Notes: generated by a model from the sequence alone, not told the origin. A stretch of DNA of 40,958 nt from Candidatus Kaiserbacteria bacterium (GCA_029288865.1 JARIGM010000031.1:1-40958); one strand, 5' to 3'. Shown: positions 1-7,326, numbered from the stretch's first letter. Numbers and translations: made by a program.

Positions 1-1850
1 GCGCCTTTCGGCACAGCGAGTACCGATGCAACTTTCTCATCCCCGGCGAGCGGCAAGAAGTTCATGATGGACTTTCCTTTGGTCGCGCGCTTTCCTTCTG
101 GCACTTCGTACATCTTCATCTGGTATGCCTTGCCGTAGTCAGTGAAGAAGAGGAGGTCTGAATGAGCTGATGCGCTCAAGAAGTGCGTCACGACATCTTC
201 TTCCTTCGTGGACATGTCGATCACGCCGACACCGCCGCGCTTCTGGATCTTGTATTCATCCGGATTCGTACGCTTCACGTAGCCGCCCTGCGTGAGTACG
301 AGTACGGATTCCTCATCCGGTACGAGATCTTCGACAGAAATATTCTTCACGCCACCCTTCACGATCTTCGTGCGGCGATCATCGCCATATTTATCAGCAA
401 TTTCAACGAGCTCTGCGCGTACCACTTCAAGAATATTCTTTGCAGAAGAAAGAATCTTCTTGAGACGCTTGATGGTGTTCTGCACTTCTGCGAGCTCTTC
501 CTCAACCTTCTTTCGTTCGAGGCCAGAGAGACGCTGAAGGCGCATCTCGAGGATTGCAGTTGCCTGGATCACTGTGAGTCCAAACTTCTTTTGGAGATTC
601 GTCGATGCGGTTGGAGTATCAGGAGACTTTCGAATGATCGCGATTACTTCATCGATATGATCGAGGGCGATCGTAAGACCGAGCAAGATATGTTCGCGCT
701 CTTCTGCTTTGCGGAGTTCGTATTCGGTGCGGCGCTTCACGACGACGCGGCGGTGCTCGATGAACGATTCGAGCATTCCCTTAAGCGAAAGCGTCTGCGG
801 CACGCCGTCCACGAGCGCGAGCATGTTGTAGTGGAAGGTCGATTCGAGCTCGGTGTATTTAAAGAGGTTATTGAGGACGGCTTGCGGATGCGCCGTTCCC
901 TTGAGCTCCACGACAATGCGGATATCATCTGTCGATTCGTCGCGCAGGTCCTTGATGCCTTCAATCTTCTTCTCGTGAACGAGTTCCGCCATGCGTGTGA
1001 TGAGGTCCGCCTTGTTCACGCGGAATGGAATCGACGTGATGAGGATGTGCGTACCCTTCTTATCTTCAATGATCTCTGCAACGCCACGGCAAATCACGCC
1101 GCCACGACCCGTCGTGTATGCGTGCTTGATATCTGCCTGGTTGAACGCGATACCACCCAACGGAAAATCCGGACCCTTCACGAACTCAAGAAGATCGTCA
1201 GTGGTTGCATCAGGGTTATCAATGAGATGAGTAGTCGCATCGACGACTTCGCGCAGGTTGTGCGGGGGAATGTTCGTCGCCATACCGACGGCGATGCCGA
1301 GCGTACCGTTCAATAAAAGATTCGGAACCGCAGCTGGAAGAACGGTCGGCTCTTGCTTGCTTCCATCGAAGTTTGGCGCCCACTCGATCGTTTCCTTCTC
1401 GAGATCACGCAGCATTTCATCCGCGATACGAGACATCTTCGCTTCCGTATAACGATATGCAGCGGCCGGGTCGCCGTCGATTGATCCGAAGTTACCTTGA
1501 CCTTGCACGAGTGGGTAGCGTGTAGAGAAATCCTGTGCGAGCTTAACCATCGCGTCATATACAGAAGTATCACCGTGCGGGTGGTACGAACCGAGCACCT
1601 CTCCCACCACTGTCGCCGACTTACGAAACTTCGCGCTTGGAGTGAGCCCTGTCTGACGCATCGCATAGAGAATACGGCGATGCACTGGCTTGAGGCCGTC
1701 GCGAACGTCCGGCAATGCGCGGGATGTGATGACGGACATCGCGTAGTCCAGGTACGACGTACGCATCTCAGCCGTGATCGACTGATTCACCACGTTGATA
1801 CGTGGCTCTATCGGTGCCTCATCTTCAGGAGCTGCTGCTTTCTTAGCCAT
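1..1850 (-). CDS. gyrA: DNA gyrase subunit A (3' part cut by window edge)
   Basis: Breakage-reunion subunit of DNA gyrase; negatively supercoils DNA with GyrB. About 616 residues are visible from the ATG at 1850; roughly the last 200 (most of the C-terminal beta-pinwheel) lie beyond the left edge. The N-terminal block carries the classic '[10 protein letters not shown]', '[17 protein letters not shown]' and '[15 protein letters not shown]' segments, with active-site Tyr134 in 'AYRYTEAKM'. The GyrA-box appears as 'QKRGGVG' (encoded near 216-236), which argues for gyrase rather than topoisomerase IV. In the quinolone-determining loop '[10 protein letters not shown]', Thr95 and Ser96 replace E. 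coli Ser83 and Ala84. A TATAGT box (1857-1862, minus) lies 6 nt before the ATG and no Shine-Dalgarno is visible, so a leaderless message is likely. Confidence 0.97.
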   Translation of the reverse strand, partial: MAKKAAAPEDEAPIEPRINVVNQSITAEMRTSYLDYAMSVITSRALPDVRDGLKPVHRRILYAMRQTGLTPSAKFRKSATVVGEVLGSYHPHGDTSVYDAMVKLAQDFSTRYPLVQGQGNFGSIDGDPAAAYRYTEAKMSRIADEMLRDLEKETIEWAPNFDGSKQEPTVLPAAVPNLLLNGTLGIAVGMATNIPPHNLREVVDATTHLIDNPDATTDDLLEFVKGPDFPLGGIAFNQADIKHAYTTGRGGVICRGVAEIIEDKKGTHILITSIPFRVNKADLITRMAELVHEKKIEGIKDLRDESTDDIRIVVELKGTAHPQAVLNNLFKYTELESTFHYNMLALVDGVPQTLSLKGMLESFIEHRRVVVKRRTEYELRKAEEREHILLGLTIALDHIDEVIAIIRKSPDTPTASTNLQKKFGLTVIQATAILEMRLQRLSGLERKKVEEELAEVQNTIKRLKKILSSAKNILEVVRAELVEIADKYGDDRRTKIVKGGVKNISVEDLVPDEESVLVLTQGGYVKRTNPDEYKIQKRGGVGVIDMSTKEEDVVTHFLSASAHSDLLFFTDYGKAYQMKMYEVPEGKRATKGKSIMNFLPLAGDEKVASVLAVPKG

Positions 1851-1874
1851 ACGATAACTATACGCGTGTCAGTA

Positions 1875-2264
1875 TTAAAAGGAAATCACCCGCTGATTCG
1901 TGTCATTCAGGTTCGAACCCTGTGCGGAAGTATCTGCAGAGGAGTCAGAGGAAACTGCTGGAGATGCAGACACGCCGACTGGCGCGAGCGCAGGCGTGCT
2001 GCTGCCGGACTGAATCGCGCCAACAGCGCCAAGCAACTGCTTCAGATGAGATTGTGTCTCGTTGGCTGCAGTGTGTACGTTTCCAGTCGCATTTGCAGGT
2101 GCAGTACCGGGCGCGGCGAGGTTAAGTGCGAGGGATCCCGAGGTAACGAGCGTACCGAACCATACGATTGCAACGAGACCGGTGAAGCCAACCGTCGTCC
2201 CCATCGCAATGCGATGACGGATGTGTTCTGGATGTGCTCGAAGCCGTTCGATAAAGTCGCGCAT
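1875..2264 (-). CDS. Small single-pass membrane protein, unknown
   Basis: 129 aa, not recognised. The N-terminus is charged ('MRDFIERLRAHPEHIRHR'), followed by one transmembrane helix at about residues 22-42, then a long low-complexity Ala/Ser/Thr/Pro tail that is probably extracytoplasmic and disordered. It sits 7 nt downstream of the metallo-beta-lactamase-fold gene on the same strand and 24 nt before gyrA, so it is probably co-transcribed with the former. No Shine-Dalgarno is visible. The 'REHPEHIR'-type cytoplasmic start plus one helix is a pattern often seen in short Parcubacterial membrane proteins; that link is inference. Confidence 0.75.
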   Translation of the reverse strand: MRDFIERLRAHPEHIRHRIAMGTTVGFTGLVAIVWFGTLVTSGSLALNLAAPGTAPANATGNVHTAANETQSHLKQLLGAVGAIQSGSSTPALAPVGVSASPAVSSDSSADTSAQGSNLNDTNQRVISF

Positions 2265-2271
2265 AGTGCAG

Positions 2272-2913
2272 TTACGGTGTTACCACAATAATAGCACCCT
2301 CCTTATCTGCAGTGTCTTTCTTCTTGATCGTAAGCTTGTCTACTTTTTCACCTTCATTGCCTGCCTCTTTGAGGTAATCCTTGAGCGCATCTGAATGACC
2401 CATACCACTCCAGTGCATCGGAATAATGATCTTTGGCTCAAGCATCGTTGAAAGCTTCGCTGCACCAGCTGCGTCGAGCACGCCATCGCCACCAACTGGT
2501 ACGAAGAGTACATCGATGTCATCGATCGCTTCACGGGCCTCCTGCGGAAGCGTCGCATCTGAAAGCGCACCTAAATGCACGAGCGTCATCCCTTCGAGCT
2601 TCACTGCATAGACAGTATTCACTGCACTGCCATGTCCCTTAGGAAGCATGTATTCGCTCTTCGTGAGGAAGCCCTGCACGGTCACTCCGCCTTTTTCGTA
2701 TTCCCCCGGACCAGTAATAGGAAACGCGTCCTTTCCGCCGAACGAAACCTCATCAATACCGTTCATATCCGGATGATTGCGAGACACGAGCGCGATATCT
2801 GCACCGAAACGCACAGCCGGAAGCGTTCCTCCCTTGCCAATCGGATCGAACACGAGCGTGAGATCCCCGAACGTTACCTTGAAACACTGTCCTCCGTGAT
2901 GCGTAATTACCAT
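2272..2913 (-). CDS. Metallo-beta-lactamase-fold protein with degraded metal site
   Basis: 213 aa, the size of the UPF0173-like hydrolases (L-ascorbate-6-phosphate lactonase relatives). Family landmarks are present in order: 'MVITHHGGQCFKV' at the start, 'TGPGEYEKGGV', 'LVHLGALSD', 'VDVLFVPVGG'-like 'VLFVPVGGDG', and 'PKIIIPMHW'. The usual zinc loop 'SHDHYDH' reads 'SRNHPDMN' here, so two of its three histidines are gone, and the later 'LGD' Asp is Ala. It may therefore have lost or changed its catalytic role. A TATAAT box (2924-2929, minus) lies 10 nt before the ATG; no Shine-Dalgarno is seen. Likely first gene of a unit with the 129-aa membrane protein. Confidence 0.85.
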   Translation of the reverse strand: MVITHHGGQCFKVTFGDLTLVFDPIGKGGTLPAVRFGADIALVSRNHPDMNGIDEVSFGGKDAFPITGPGEYEKGGVTVQGFLTKSEYMLPKGHGSAVNTVYAVKLEGMTLVHLGALSDATLPQEAREAIDDIDVLFVPVGGDGVLDAAGAAKLSTMLEPKIIIPMHWSGMGHSDALKDYLKEAGNEGEKVDKLTIKKKDTADKEGAIIVVTP

Positions 2914-2960
2914 ATGTCTTGTAATTATATCATGAAGAGAAGTTAGCCACAGGCGAACAC

Positions 2961-2988
2961 TTCACATGCTACTCAGGCATGATAATCT
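2961..2988 (+). promoter_or_regulatory. Promoter, TTCACA-N16-TAATCT
   Basis: TTCACA (2961-2966), 16-nt spacer, TAATCT (2983-2988), pointing at the 36-aa gene at 3070. It would give a leader of about 75 nt. The boxes deviate moderately from consensus. Confidence 0.5.
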
Positions 2989-3069
2989 CTTCCTTACGCG
3001 GCACTGTGCCACGTCTCAAGCGCCCATATGGGATGGCTTTGAGTTTCATTTTTGCAAAGGGAGGACCCG

Positions 3070-3180
3070 ATGATTGCCCTCGATATCACTGGCCAACACG
3101 GCCATGTCGACACCAACACCGAGCACATCGCCGGCGATCTGCCGGGTGAAGGCATCGCTTCCACCTACGTGCCGTCCTGA
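3070..3180 (+). CDS. 36-aa peptide gene with strong Shine-Dalgarno
   Basis: Not recognised. The ATG at 3070 follows an AAAGGGAGG ribosome-binding site with ideal spacing. The product is acidic and His/Gly-containing ('MIALDITGQHGHVDTNTEH...'), without a membrane segment or signal peptide. Codons are GCC/GGC/CTG/CCG-rich, unlike the flanking gyrA and S1 genes. A promoter precedes it and a perfect hairpin terminator starts 33 nt after the stop, so it looks like an autonomous transcription unit. It could instead be a small RNA that happens to hold a reading frame; the ribosome-binding site is the argument for translation. Confidence 0.6.
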   Translation: MIALDITGQHGHVDTNTEHIAGDLPGEGIASTYVPS

Positions 3181-3213
3181 CACGGCATCAACATCAACCT
3201 TTTTAACCCAGCG

Positions 3214-3244
3214 GGCCCGCAGATTTATCTGCGGGCCTTTTCTT
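3214..3244 (+). terminator. Intrinsic terminator
   Basis: An 11-bp perfect inverted repeat GGCCCGCAGAT/ATCTGCGGGCC with a tiny TT loop, followed by TTTTCTTA. It ends the 36-aa unit. Confidence 0.85.
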
Positions 3245-3259
3245 ATGCACCACAAAATA

Positions 3260-3287
3260 TAGACAAGCCTATTATCTGTGGTACTTT
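3260..3287 (+). promoter_or_regulatory. Promoter, TAGACA-N16-TACTTT with extended -10
   Basis: TAGACA (3260-3265), 16 nt, then TACTTT (3282-3287) preceded by TGG, which fits an extended -10 (TGn). It serves the TTG-start gene at 3333. Confidence 0.45.
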
Positions 3288-3332
3288 AAATTCTGCGGAT
3301 GATACCATTCGCTTTCAACCTGGGAGGATCTA

Positions 3333-3713
3333 TTGAAACTGTACCTTGACCTTGTATTACGGGGAGCTTTGCTCCTCAGTCTCGCCGCTATGGCAGTTGC
3401 CTGCACCGTAGCCACCGCCGACCGAACCCTGTCGCCGCAATTCCTCGGAACCGTCGGAATGTTCCTCGCGATGTTCGCCATCGGGGTACTTACCTCGACG
3501 AACGGGCTCGGCCGACTCCTCAAGACGCTTCGGAACTTGCAGAAGCAAGCGATGATGATCTTCGGTCGTCAGTCGGCGGAACGGTTTCTCAACTGCTTCC
3601 GTCCCTTCCTGCGGCAGATCCGCCGGCTCGCACGGACCAAGTCCGTCAGCCACTTGCGGTCCTTTCCGTACATTGTGCGCAGGAGCCGACCTCTGATGTT
3701 CCTTAGCAGCTAG
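3333..3713 (+). CDS. Small basic membrane protein (TTG start), unknown
   Basis: 126 aa, not recognised. The start is TTG, chosen because a GGGAGGA ribosome-binding site lies 6 nt upstream. Two hydrophobic segments (about residues 7-29 and 37-55) are followed by a strongly basic cytoplasmic-type tail with many Arg/Lys ('FRPFLRQIRRLARTKS'). The form resembles small membrane anchors or pore-forming peptides but no family match is evident. Own promoter upstream and a branched terminator directly downstream. Second of four consecutive short units between 2961 and 4534. Confidence 0.65.
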   Translation: MKLYLDLVLRGALLLSLAAMAVACTVATADRTLSPQFLGTVGMFLAMFAIGVLTSTNGLGRLLKTLRNLQKQAMMIFGRQSAERFLNCFRPFLRQIRRLARTKSVSHLRSFPYIVRRSRPLMFLSS

Positions 3714-3736
3714 AAAGCGCTTAGGACGGCATCAAC

Positions 3737-3800
3737 GCCTCACGATATATTTCGCATGCAAAACGCTGTGCGAATGAGCTATCGTGAGGCTTTTCTTTTA
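3737..3800 (+). terminator. Branched hairpin terminator
   Basis: Outer stem GCCTCACGATA (3737-3747) with TATCGTGAGGC (3780-3790), an inner TTCGCA/TGCGAA stem, then TTTTCTTTTA. The 11-bp perfect outer stem makes this secure. Confidence 0.8.
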
Positions 3801-3821
3801 ATAAAGTCGTGGTATCGTACA

Positions 3822-3850
3822 TTGACTCGATGAGCTGAGACTGCTTATCG
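3822..3850 (+). promoter_or_regulatory. Possible promoter, TTGACT-N17-TTATCG
   Basis: A good -35 (TTGACT, 3822-3827) with a weak -10 at 17-nt spacing, upstream of the 65-aa gene at 3886. Confidence 0.35.
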
Positions 3851-3885
3851 AGGAGCTCATTGTTCATTCATACAGGGGAAATATC

Positions 3886-4083
3886 ATGCAGCGACCGTCG
3901 TCTACACCAACAACGTCCCGGCTCACACCACTCCTCGGAAGCCGAAGAAGTGTGGTGCCGCATCCAACGTTTGGACCGCCGAAAGACAGGATTCGACTTA
4001 TGGCATCGGCGGCATCAGTGCCACCTGCCACTAGACTGGTCGATTTCGACCCGCCCACCGAGGCCGATTCATCGCAAACTTAA
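3886..4083 (+). CDS. 65-aa Pro/Ser/Thr-rich protein, unknown
   Basis: Not recognised. The ATG at 3886 follows a GGGGAAA site 7-8 nt upstream. The product is rich in Pro, Ser, Thr and Arg and looks disordered; no membrane segment. It ends 31 nt before a hairpin terminator. Support comes from the ribosome-binding site, terminator and the similar layout of its neighbours, not from sequence similarity. Confidence 0.5.
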   Translation: MQRPSSTPTTSRLTPLLGSRRSVVPHPTFGPPKDRIRLMASAASVPPATRLVDFDPPTEADSSQT

Positions 4084-4113
4084 TCGGCTCACTTCGCGCA
4101 GAATGCGCCTCTC

Positions 4114-4145
4114 AGACTCCTCGCTTCGGCAGGGGTCTTTTATTT
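4114..4145 (+). terminator. Hairpin terminator
   Basis: GACTCCTCGC / GCAGGGGTC stem with a TTCG-type loop and one bulge, then TCTTTTATTTAT. It follows the 65-aa gene. Confidence 0.6.
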
Positions 4146-4196
4146 ATCCTTTATTTGAGCCATATTTTCACTATATTTGAACATTAACCAAAGAGC

Positions 4197-4225
4197 TTGA
4201 CAAATTTTGATGTGTTTGATAATGT
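4197..4225 (+). promoter_or_regulatory. Strong promoter, TTGACA-N17-TAATGT
   Basis: A perfect -35 (4197-4202), exact 17-nt spacer, and TAATGT at 4220-4225. It drives the 54-aa gene at 4272. Confidence 0.8.
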
Positions 4226-4271
4226 ATCTGGGCATCAGATGAGATGCGTTGCACATCAAAGGAGAGGTCCC

Positions 4272-4436
4272 ATGACCCCCCATACCATGCACTCCGCGCA
4301 GGTGAAGTTCGCCGAGATGACCGCCATGACCGCCGCCAGCATCGACCCGGGCCCCGGCATCCACGATCCCTCGGCCAGTTCCGGCGCCAGCAGCCTGTCG
4401 GCCGATCGCGGCCATGTCGCGCATTATATTTCCTGA
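4272..4436 (+). CDS. 54-aa His/Ala/Ser-rich peptide gene
   Basis: Not recognised. The ATG at 4272 follows AAAGGAGAGG with good spacing, so I prefer it to the in-frame ATG 75 nt upstream, which overlaps the promoter. The coding stretch is clearly GC-richer than its neighbours, with almost only C- or G-ending codons (GCC, ACC, GGC, AGC). The protein contains scattered His and Met residues and no hydrophobic core. A near-consensus promoter and a perfect terminator flank it, so it should be highly transcribed. Confidence 0.6.
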   Translation: MTPHTMHSAQVKFAEMTAMTAASIDPGPGIHDPSASSGASSLSADRGHVAHYIS

Positions 4437-4492
4437 TCGTCGCCGGCCGGCGCGGCACCGCTAATAGCGATGCCTTCAGCCGAGCCTAACTG

Positions 4493-4534
4493 GGCCCAGC
4501 AATTGATTCGTCAATTGCTGGGCCTTTTCTTTTT
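4493..4534 (+). terminator. Very strong intrinsic terminator
   Basis: A 14-bp perfect stem (GGCCCAGCAATTGA and its complement) closed by a TTCG tetraloop, then TTTTCTTTTT. Confidence 0.93.
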
Positions 4535-4544
4535 ATCCTTATTT

Positions 4545-4553
4545 TGCTATAGT
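4545..4553 (+). promoter_or_regulatory. Extended -10 (TGCTATAGT) of the S1 gene, with long leader
   Basis: TGCTATAGT is the same extended -10 seen before valS. The leader runs about 80 nt and holds a CCGTGGACGG hairpin (4571-4580) and a perfect 12-nt palindrome TTTGAGCTCAAA (4598-4609). S1 genes are often autoregulated through their leader; that is an inference here. Confidence 0.5.
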
Positions 4554-4641
4554 CCTCCCATAACGCGTGTCCGTGGACGGTTTAACCCTTTGCGCTCTTT
4601 GAGCTCAAATACCCGTCTGCCATGAATCGCGTCTTTAATAT

Positions 4642-5775
4642 ATGCCCGAAGAAAAGAAGGCTGCCACACCGGTAGTCGCAACGTTCACTGTTGACCCAAG
4701 CCATTCGATGGCTAAGTTCGTCGATTCGATCGCAACGCCTCCCCAGGCTGGCGACACGGTCGAAGGAACCATTATTGAGCTCGTCCGTGGTCGTCTCTAT
4801 GTAGATCTCCCGCCATTCGGCACCGGTATCATCTACGGCCGCGAATACCTTAACGCTGCAGACGTACTCCGCAAATCGAACCCTGGGGACATCATCACCG
4901 CTAAGGTTGTAGATCCGTCAGGGATCGAAGGATACATTGAGCTCTCTCTTAAGGAAGCTCGCCAGGCTGCTATCTGGGGCGAAGCTGAACAGGCGATCCT
5001 CCAGGGCACCACGTATAACCTCGTCGTTGAAGAAGCGAACAAGGGCGGTCTTATCCTTTCATGGCAGGGCATCCAGGGCTTCCTTCCCGCTTCTCAGCTT
5101 GCGAAGGAACACTATCCTCGCGTTCCAGAGGGGGATAAGGAGAAGATCTTCGGTGAACTCCTCAAACTCCAGGGACAGGTTCTTCCAGTCCGCATCATCA
5201 CTGCAGATCCTAAGGAAGGAAAGCTTATCTTCTCGGAGCGCACTGGCAGCGAAGAGGAAGAGAAGACGTCCCTCATCGATAAGTATCAGGTTGGCGACGC
5301 TGTAGATGGCGAAGTCACCGGCGCAGTTGATTTCGGCGTATTCGTGAAGCTCGAGCAGGGTCTTGAAGGGCTCGTGCACATCAGCGAGCTCGATTGGGGC
5401 CTCGTTGAAGACCCTCGCAACATGTTCAAGGTTGGCGAGAAGGTTCGCGTGAAGGTTATCGAGATCAAGGACGGCAAGATCTCCCTCTCGATCAAGGCAC
5501 TCAAGGATAACCCTTGGAAGCTCGCTGCTGAGAAGTACAAGAAGGGCCAGGAAGTATCCGGCGTTATCATCAAGTACAACAAGCACGGCGCCCTCGCTTC
5601 GATCGAAGAAGGTGTTGCTGGCCTCGTCCACATCAGCGAATTCGCGACTCCCCAGGAACTTCGCGAGACGCTTGAGCTCGGCAAGAGCTATCCGTTCACC
5701 ATTGTACTCTTCGAGCCGAAGGACCAACGCATGACCCTCTCATACGCAGGTGCAAAGAAAGGAGCGAAGAAATAA
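4642..5775 (+). CDS. rpsA: S1-repeat RNA-binding protein (30S protein S1-like)
   Basis: 377 aa with four S1 OB-fold repeats at roughly residues 35-105, 120-200, 217-285 and 300-370. Repeat 3 ('VGDAVDGEVTGAVDFGVFV...GLVHISEL') is the most canonical. This matches the short S1 proteins of many Gram-positive and CPR bacteria, not the six-repeat E. coli form. It binds single-stranded mRNA on the small subunit and helps initiation, which matters in a genome where many genes seem to lack a Shine-Dalgarno. The ATG at 4642 has no clear ribosome-binding site. Ends in a Lys-rich tail. Confidence 0.93.
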   Translation: MPEEKKAATPVVATFTVDPSHSMAKFVDSIATPPQAGDTVEGTIIELVRGRLYVDLPPFGTGIIYGREYLNAADVLRKSNPGDIITAKVVDPSGIEGYIELSLKEARQAAIWGEAEQAILQGTTYNLVVEEANKGGLILSWQGIQGFLPASQLAKEHYPRVPEGDKEKIFGELLKLQGQVLPVRIITADPKEGKLIFSERTGSEEEEKTSLIDKYQVGDAVDGEVTGAVDFGVFVKLEQGLEGLVHISELDWGLVEDPRNMFKVGEKVRVKVIEIKDGKISLSIKALKDNPWKLAAEKYKKGQEVSGVIIKYNKHGALASIEEGVAGLVHISEFATPQELRETLELGKSYPFTIVLFEPKDQRMTLSYAGAKKGAKK

Positions 5776-5793
5776 TAACGAACGTGCAAAAAG

Positions 5794-5826
5794 AAAATCC
5801 TGGTCATTTATTTGACCAGGATTTTT
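5794..5826. terminator. Bidirectional terminator
   Basis: AAAATCCTGGTCA / TGACCAGGATTTTT around a 6-nt loop; A-run left, T-run right. It ends the S1 gene on plus and the NUDIX-like gene on minus, whose TAA stop lies in the loop. Confidence 0.88.
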
Positions 5827-6413
5827 CGTATTGAAGTTTTCAATGGCACCCAACTAAAGATCGTTGTCTTGTGGTCGCTTTTTTCCACATATTCTTCTTT
5901 CCAATACCGACGTGGCATCTTCCAGAGGTAATAGGTGATATCGCTTTCAGACCGAAGGGTGGGATATGAGCGAGAGGATTTGGAGTAGGTAAACTTGGAT
6001 CGAATGCGCTTGAGCTGTAACGGCTCCGCAACATCGATTCCAAGTTCTTCGCGGATTCCGCGAAGCATGCCCTCCAATGCCGTTTCGCCTTGCGAACAGC
6101 GATATTTCTCACTCACACTCACGTCTCGATTCCGTCGCGTCTTGTATCCATTCTCGAATACCTGACGTTCGATCAGATGCAACTTCTGCTTCTTATTTGT
6201 ATGGAAGATGTACGCCTGAGCTCGGCAAGCCTTTCGCAAAAGTTTCCCTTTGCGATCCACAAGCACGCAGTCGTGGTGTTCGATTTCGCCGAAAAGATAT
6301 TCGACTGACTTCGTGTGTTTATGCTTACCCCACCCTTTCGTATTTACTTTGTACTTCTTTAAGATCTGCTTAAGAGTCCGCAGATCAGGGATATCAAGAT
6401 CAATATCAGCCAT
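5808..6413 (-). CDS. NUDIX-like hydrolase
   Basis: 201 aa. The segment 'GETALEGMLRGIREELGID' resembles a Nudix box (GX5EX7REUXEEXGU): Glu, Arg, the EE pair and Gly are in register, but the leading Gly is Tyr and the RE pair is RG. Flanking strands fit ('AYIFHTNKKQKLHLIERQ' before, 'SDITYYLWKMP' after). Substrate unknown. The N-terminal 60 residues are basic and not recognised. The start at 6413 is fixed by AAAGGAGG with 6-nt spacing. Convergent with the S1 gene and sharing its terminator. Confidence 0.65.
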   Translation of the reverse strand: MADIDLDIPDLRTLKQILKKYKVNTKGWGKHKHTKSVEYLFGEIEHHDCVLVDRKGKLLRKACRAQAYIFHTNKKQKLHLIERQVFENGYKTRRNRDVSVSEKYRCSQGETALEGMLRGIREELGIDVAEPLQLKRIRSKFTYSKSSRSYPTLRSESDITYYLWKMPRRYWKEEYVEKSDHKTTIFSWVPLKTSIRKILVK

Positions 6414-6466
6414 CTGAGGCCTCCTTTCCTGCCAGCAGAATGCAGCAGGCCGAGGATTTTGGCAAG

Positions 6467-7063
6467 CTAACGAGTATTGGCTTCCATGGTCGCCTTTTCG
6501 GCGCCTTCGGAGATGAAGAGTTCAAGCACGTGACAGGTTTTCTTCAGCACTTTCTTGAGCTCAGGTTCTTCTTTAGGAGAGAATTTACCGATCACATGCT
6601 TCACGACTTTCTCCTCGCCAGTAGGCTTCTTCGTTTTCCCTTTGGGCGTTGAACCGGAAATCCCGATCTTGATCTGATAGAACGCCTTGGTTTTAAGAGC
6701 TCGCATGATACTTTCCACGCCTTTGTGTCCGCCTGAGCCGCGTTCAAATGTCATCTTCATAACGCCGAGCGGCAGATCGAGATCATCACGAATAACGACG
6801 AGCTTCTGGGCAGCCTTTACGCTCTTCACGAACGCGGGAGCCGCCTTTCCCGATTGGTTCATAAAAACCTCCGGCAGCACGAGCTGCACTTTTTCATCTG
6901 CAACGCTGCCTTCAGCAACAGAAGCATGCGCAACCTTTCGCAAGGCAAAGTCATCGAAGCCTTCTTGCTTCGCAAACAATTCAACAGCCATACGACCCGC
7001 ATTATGTCGCGTCTTTTCGTATTCTTTTCCTGGATTCCCGAGTCCCATTATTACGTAGGGCAT
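6467..7063 (-). CDS. pth: Peptidyl-tRNA hydrolase
   Basis: 198 aa, normal length. Releases peptides from prematurely dropped peptidyl-tRNA. All landmarks are present: 'GLGNPGKEYEKTRHNAG' with catalytic His20, 'EVFMNQSG' with Asn69, 'RDDLDLPLG' with Asp93/94, and 'GSGGHKGVESI'. The C-terminus is Lys/Glu-rich. A GAGGA lies 7 nt before the ATG at 7063, giving modest ribosome-binding support. Divergent from lepB; the 263-bp gap holds the repeated structured element. Confidence 0.97.
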   Translation of the reverse strand: MPYVIMGLGNPGKEYEKTRHNAGRMAVELFAKQEGFDDFALRKVAHASVAEGSVADEKVQLVLPEVFMNQSGKAAPAFVKSVKAAQKLVVIRDDLDLPLGVMKMTFERGSGGHKGVESIMRALKTKAFYQIKIGISGSTPKGKTKKPTGEEKVVKHVIGKFSPKEEPELKKVLKKTCHVLELFISEGAEKATMEANTR

Positions 7064-7118
7064 ATGTATTCCTCATTTTACCAGCAATCCGCAGAGACAT
7101 ACAGCACACGCTTTTGAA

Positions 7119-7166
7119 GAGGCTCTCGGAGAACGAATGACATTTGCGAGCCGTAAGGAGTCTGCG
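7119..7166. repeat. Possible degenerate copy of the structured element
   Basis: AGGCTCTCGGAG (7120-7131) and GCGAGCCG (7146-7153) are identical to parts of the copy at 29988-30096 and almost identically spaced (14 versus 15 nt). GGCTC/GAGCC can pair. The second hairpin and a long outer stem are absent, apart from CGCAGA/TCTGCG at 7091-7096 and 7161-7166. Confidence 0.4.
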
Positions 7167-7170
7167 AACA

Positions 7171-7282
7171 AGAGATAGAATGAGGCAATTGGTGGGGCTC
7201 TGCGCAGCGCGTCGGCGCGAGCAGGAGGAAATTTTTCAGCAGAAAAATATTCCGGACCCACCAATTGCCTCATCCTATCTCT
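7171..7282. repeat. Structured element, copy A (long stem enclosing two hairpins)
   Basis: Outer arms 7171-7196 and 7257-7282 are complementary over 26 nt with one mismatch. Inside lie hairpin 1 (GCTC, 6-nt bulge, GCGC-GTCG-GCGC, GAGC; 7197-7222) and hairpin 2 (GGAA-ATTTTTC-AGCA-GAAAAAT, bulged A, TTCC; 7227-7253). The core matches 29988-30096 in loops and layout. It sits between divergent pth and lepB, just upstream of the lepB -35, so it is not a terminator there. No T-run follows either arm. Confidence 0.85.
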
Positions 7283-7289
7283 ACGCTTG

Positions 7290-7317
7290 TTGACGCGTGT
7301 AAAAAGAGGAATACAAT
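7290..7317 (+). promoter_or_regulatory. lepB promoter, TTGACG-N16-TACAAT
   Basis: TTGACG (7290-7295) and TACAAT (7312-7317) with a 16-nt spacer. Only 9 nt separate the -10 from the lepB ATG, so transcription should start at or within 3 nt of the start codon. Confidence 0.75.
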
Positions 7318-7326
7318 ACACCTACG

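Noticed and set aside
183-1316. Long plus-strand open frame of 377 codons
   Set aside because: It lies opposite gyrA, whose motifs are unmistakable; the plus frame has no family resemblance.
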